Made by a program: the position numbers and the translations under genes. A stretch of 33,558 nucleotides of DNA, taken from contig JAOZHU010000013.1 of NCBI GenBank assembly GCA_026014705.1, forward strand, positions 1 through 33,558. The letters are read 5' to 3'. The notes under the pieces were generated by a model. It saw only the letters and a program-made list of their open reading frames with translations, did not search any database and was not told the origin of the DNA. Below are positions 31,861-33,558 of the stretch, piece by piece. Position 1 is the first letter of the stretch; each line of letters starts with the position of its first letter. Source of the DNA: Candidatus Bathyarchaeota archaeon (GTDB lineage: Archaea; Thermoproteota; Bathyarchaeia; Bathyarchaeales; Bathycorpusculaceae).

Positions 31861-32478
31861 ATGACAAAAAAGCAATCCGAAACTGAAATACAGGAACTGA
31901 TACTGGAAACCATACGCGCAAAGAAACCAGAAACCACCCAACAACTAATCAACCTTCTGCACGAGAAAACTAACTTACCCGAAAAAGAGATAACGCGCGT
32001 GATACTTGAGCTGGAAAGCCAAAACAAGATACGCTTCACAAAACCCGAAAATCCACCATCAACCGAAGCAGCACATGTTTTCTCCTCAAAATACGCATGG
32101 TACTGGATAACCATCGCGCTGGCGGTAGCCACCACGCTTGCTGTTTTCACTATTCCCGAAGACGCATATCCCATTGTGTATGTGCGTCAAGCCTTAGGCG
32201 TGATCTTCGTGCTCTTTCTGCCAGGCTACGCCTTCATCAAAGCCCTGTTCCCAGCTAAAGTTCCGATAAAAACCAGTAGCGAAAACTTGGACGCAATTGA
32301 GCGCATAGCCCTTAGCTTGGGCATGAGTATAGCGCTTGTCCCGATAGTTGGTTTAATACTCAACTATACACCTTGGGGAATACGTTTAACGCCTATAACC
32401 CTCAGCTTGCTAGCGCTAACAGCGGTAACGGCTACTGTAGCGGTTGCCCGTGAACGCGAGAGCGCAAAGCCGCAATAG
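31861..32478 (+). CDS. Winged-helix plus DUF1616 membrane half
   Basis: The 205-residue protein begins with a winged-helix-like region (EIQELILETIRAKKPETTQQ, then EITRVILELESQNKIRF) of about 65 residues. Four to five membrane helices follow, with AYPIVYVRQALGVIFVLFLPGYAF and LDAIERIALSLGMSIALVPIV, the DUF1616 membrane signature. The extracellular domain usual in DUF1616 proteins is absent; the gene ends soon after the last helix (ARERESAKPQ). A secreted protein at 14509 has just that missing domain. GAGGAC seven bases before the ATG is the ribosome-binding site. Its exact function is unknown; context suggests envelope glycan or archaeosortase-linked work. Confidence 0.82.
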   Translation: MTKKQSETEIQELILETIRAKKPETTQQLINLLHEKTNLPEKEITRVILELESQNKIRFTKPENPPSTEAAHVFSSKYAWYWITIALAVATTLAVFTIPEDAYPIVYVRQALGVIFVLFLPGYAFIKALFPAKVPIKTSSENLDAIERIALSLGMSIALVPIVGLILNYTPWGIRLTPITLSLLALTAVTATVAVARERESAKPQ

Positions 32479-32550
32479 TGGACAGCCACTTACTTGCTCT
32501 ATTATGGCTTAATCATTGCCAAAACACGAAGCAGGTTTGCCGTGAAGGAT

Positions 32551-32562
32551 GGCGATTTCGCC
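32551..32562. terminator. Inverted repeat GGCGA/TCGCC after DUF1616 gene
   Basis: GGCGA (32551-32555) and TCGCC (32558-32562) pair around TT, followed by a T/C-rich tract. It lies between the DUF1616-type gene and the next regulator and may end transcription. Confidence 0.3.
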
Positions 32563-32638
32563 TTTCTCTTTGTAGCAGTCTAGAATTGAAGTAAATCAAG
32601 TTTTGAGCAAGTCTTAAACTGTTTTCGGGGTTGCACCG

Positions 32639-33010
32639 ATGGGTAAGAATCGCGGTACCTTAAATTTGGTAGCGGACATTCTGGAAGCCGCGAGAACAGG
32701 CGCGTCTAAAACTCGCATAATGTACAGGGCAAATTTGAGCTTTAAGCTGTTAAAGAAATATTTGGATATGACGCTTAGAGTGGGCTTCATTCAACCGCGC
32801 GGCTTCAAATATGAACTAACAGCACATGGGTATGTCTTTCTAAAACGATACAGGCAATTCCAAGAGAAATACGCTCAAACTCGCAAACTGCTGAAGGATT
32901 TAGCTGCAGAACAGGCATTCTTAGAGGCACAATGCCGAAACGGATTGAACCAAAACGAGCCGAAAAGCCAGCGGTGGGAAGAAAAAGTGCATGACCAGCC
33001 ATCACCTTGA
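32639..33010 (+). CDS. Winged-helix protein with RIMYxANL motif (HTH_45/ArnR1-like)
   Basis: The 123-residue protein shows RGTLNLVADILEAARTGASK, then TRIMYRANLSFKLLKKYLDM and the wing YELTAHGYVFLKRY. A helical, polar C-terminus follows (EKYAQTRKLLKDLAAEQ). It is the third member of this small winged-helix family in the window and the closest to the archaeosortase gene, which starts within about 80 bases of its end. A regulator of the surface operon is a reasonable guess. The ATG at 32639 has no strong ribosome-binding site (GGGGTTGCACCG upstream). Confidence 0.82.
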   Translation: MGKNRGTLNLVADILEAARTGASKTRIMYRANLSFKLLKKYLDMTLRVGFIQPRGFKYELTAHGYVFLKRYRQFQEKYAQTRKLLKDLAAEQAFLEAQCRNGLNQNEPKSQRWEEKVHDQPSP

Positions 33011-33087
33011 TCCGGTAGTTTCCTTTTTCTGAAGTGCCAATTTGAGAGCGCGTGGCGGTCAGCGTCTACAATAGCAGCGTGGATGAT

Positions 33088-33558
33088 ATGCAGAAAACAG
33101 CAAACAACCGTTGGCGCAGTAGCTTATTCTTACTGCATAACCAGCACAGTATAGCTTTAGCCTTAAAGGCGTCGTTTGTCGCCGCAACATCAATCGCGCT
33201 TTACGCGCAGGATTTAGCACTTGTGTTCATTAGTGCGCTGGGCGACGAATCAGCCTTTCACATTTTGGCCATTCCATTCTTGTTCACTTATCTGCTGTAC
33301 CGAAAACGACGGATGATACGCGCTACCCTTCAACGAAAAGAAGCTAACGCGTCTTTCTTTGAAAGAAACTCTGGTTCCTTAATAGGCATAACGCTATGCG
33401 CTATTGCAATCCTTGTTTACTGGTACGGTTCTTACACTTTCACACCGTTAGAGTTTCACATGGCAACTTTGCCCGTTCTTGCAGCAGGATTAACCCTGAT
33501 ATTTTTTAATGCGCAAACGCTCAAGCACCTTGCCTTTCCGATAGCTTTTCTGTTCTTT
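33088..33558 (+). CDS. Archaeosortase/exosortase family transpeptidase, 3' truncated
   Basis: The frame runs from the ATG at 33088 (GTG at 33079 or 33052 are alternatives) to the window end, 157 residues, and is cut. It starts MQKTANNRWRSS. Membrane helices include LALKASFVAATSIALY and FHILAIPFLFTYLLYRKRRM. Further on come YWYGSYTFTPLEFHMATLPVL and FNAQTLKHLAFPIAFLFF, the typical first half of exosortase and archaeosortase proteins. The catalytic Cys, Arg and His lie further downstream and cannot be checked. The enzyme cleaves and re-attaches C-terminally tagged surface proteins, and the PES-tailed protein at 12664 is a candidate substrate. It follows a winged-helix regulator. Confidence 0.82.
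   Translation, partial: MQKTANNRWRSSLFLLHNQHSIALALKASFVAATSIALYAQDLALVFISALGDESAFHILAIPFLFTYLLYRKRRMIRATLQRKEANASFFERNSGSLIGITLCAIAILVYWYGSYTFTPLEFHMATLPVLAAGLTLIFFNAQTLKHLAFPIAFLFF

Noticed and set aside
32508-32600. Minus-strand coding-like fragment (LDCYKEKGEIAILHGKP, then TAA)
   Set aside because: Only about 28 codons remain between stops, without a start codon. It could be a gene remnant, but evidence is too thin to list.

Overview
The window is chromosomal DNA from an archaeon. The 16S rRNA gene has archaeal signatures: the start TCCGGTTGATCCTGCCGG, the AGGAATTGGCGGGGGAGCAC site and the terminal GGATCACCTCCT. The proteins agree: an archaeosine-synthase-type C-terminus, a beta-CASP nuclease of aCPSF2 type, archaemetzincin, a presenilin-like protease, an AfpA-type flavoprotein, several winged-helix proteins carrying RIMYxANL, and an archaeosortase. 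TATA boxes lie about 25 nt upstream of several starts, and GTG and TTG starts are common. The gene mix is reminiscent of Bathyarchaeia. That placement is inference and the 16S should settle it.

Layout. (1) 1-3808, plus strand: a tight housekeeping operon of archaeosine synthase C-terminus, PHP phosphoesterase, beta-CASP RNase, archaemetzincin and presenilin-like membrane protease. (2) 3872-5067, minus strand: an AfpA-like flavoprotein and an iron-sulfur flavoprotein, convergent with the operon. (3) 5068-7427: a 16S rRNA gene (about 5599-7093) with its own promoter and no tRNA or 23S behind it. (4) 7428-9873: a toxin-antitoxin patch with an orphan PIN toxin, an MNT/HEPN pair (HEPN apparently starting at CTG) and a convergent winged-helix/RelE pair. 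The last two pairs lie between two copies of a 53-nt promoter-like repeat. (5) 9874-10758: the alpha half of a two-subunit class I fumarase. (6) 11008-15117: small winged-helix regulators and secreted or membrane-anchored proteins, including a possible archaeosortase substrate, a GT2 glycosyltransferase and a secreted DUF1616-type domain.

(7) 15178-27635: a surface-glycan locus that looks T-rich and lower in GC across 15178-24270. It encodes a Gfo/Idh/MocA oxidoreductase, an unknown TIM-barrel-like protein, a processive GT2, an FrhB-like Fe-S protein, a polysaccharide pyruvyl transferase, a Wzy-like membrane protein, a PP-loop ATPase, a secreted GH5-like glycosidase on the minus strand, and a Wzx/AglR-type flippase. 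Together these can modify nucleotide sugars, assemble, pyruvylate, export, polymerise and trim a surface polysaccharide.

(8) 27846-30486: a second toxin-antitoxin patch with AbrB/VapC, a single-zinc-finger miniprotein, AbrB/VapC with the toxin frameshifted at an A9 run, and RHH/VapC on the minus strand. (9) 30866-33558: a surface-associated operon with a membrane protein whose frame continues past an in-frame TAG, a winged-helix/DUF1616 membrane protein, another RIMYxANL regulator, and an archaeosortase cut by the window end.

The most unusual signals are the TAG-interrupted membrane protein, the 53-nt repeats around the toxin-antitoxin module, two genes with no canonical start codon, the A9-run frameshift, and DUF1616 halves placed on both sides of the glycan locus together with an archaeosortase. 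No function was tested here. All family calls rest on motif recognition by eye.
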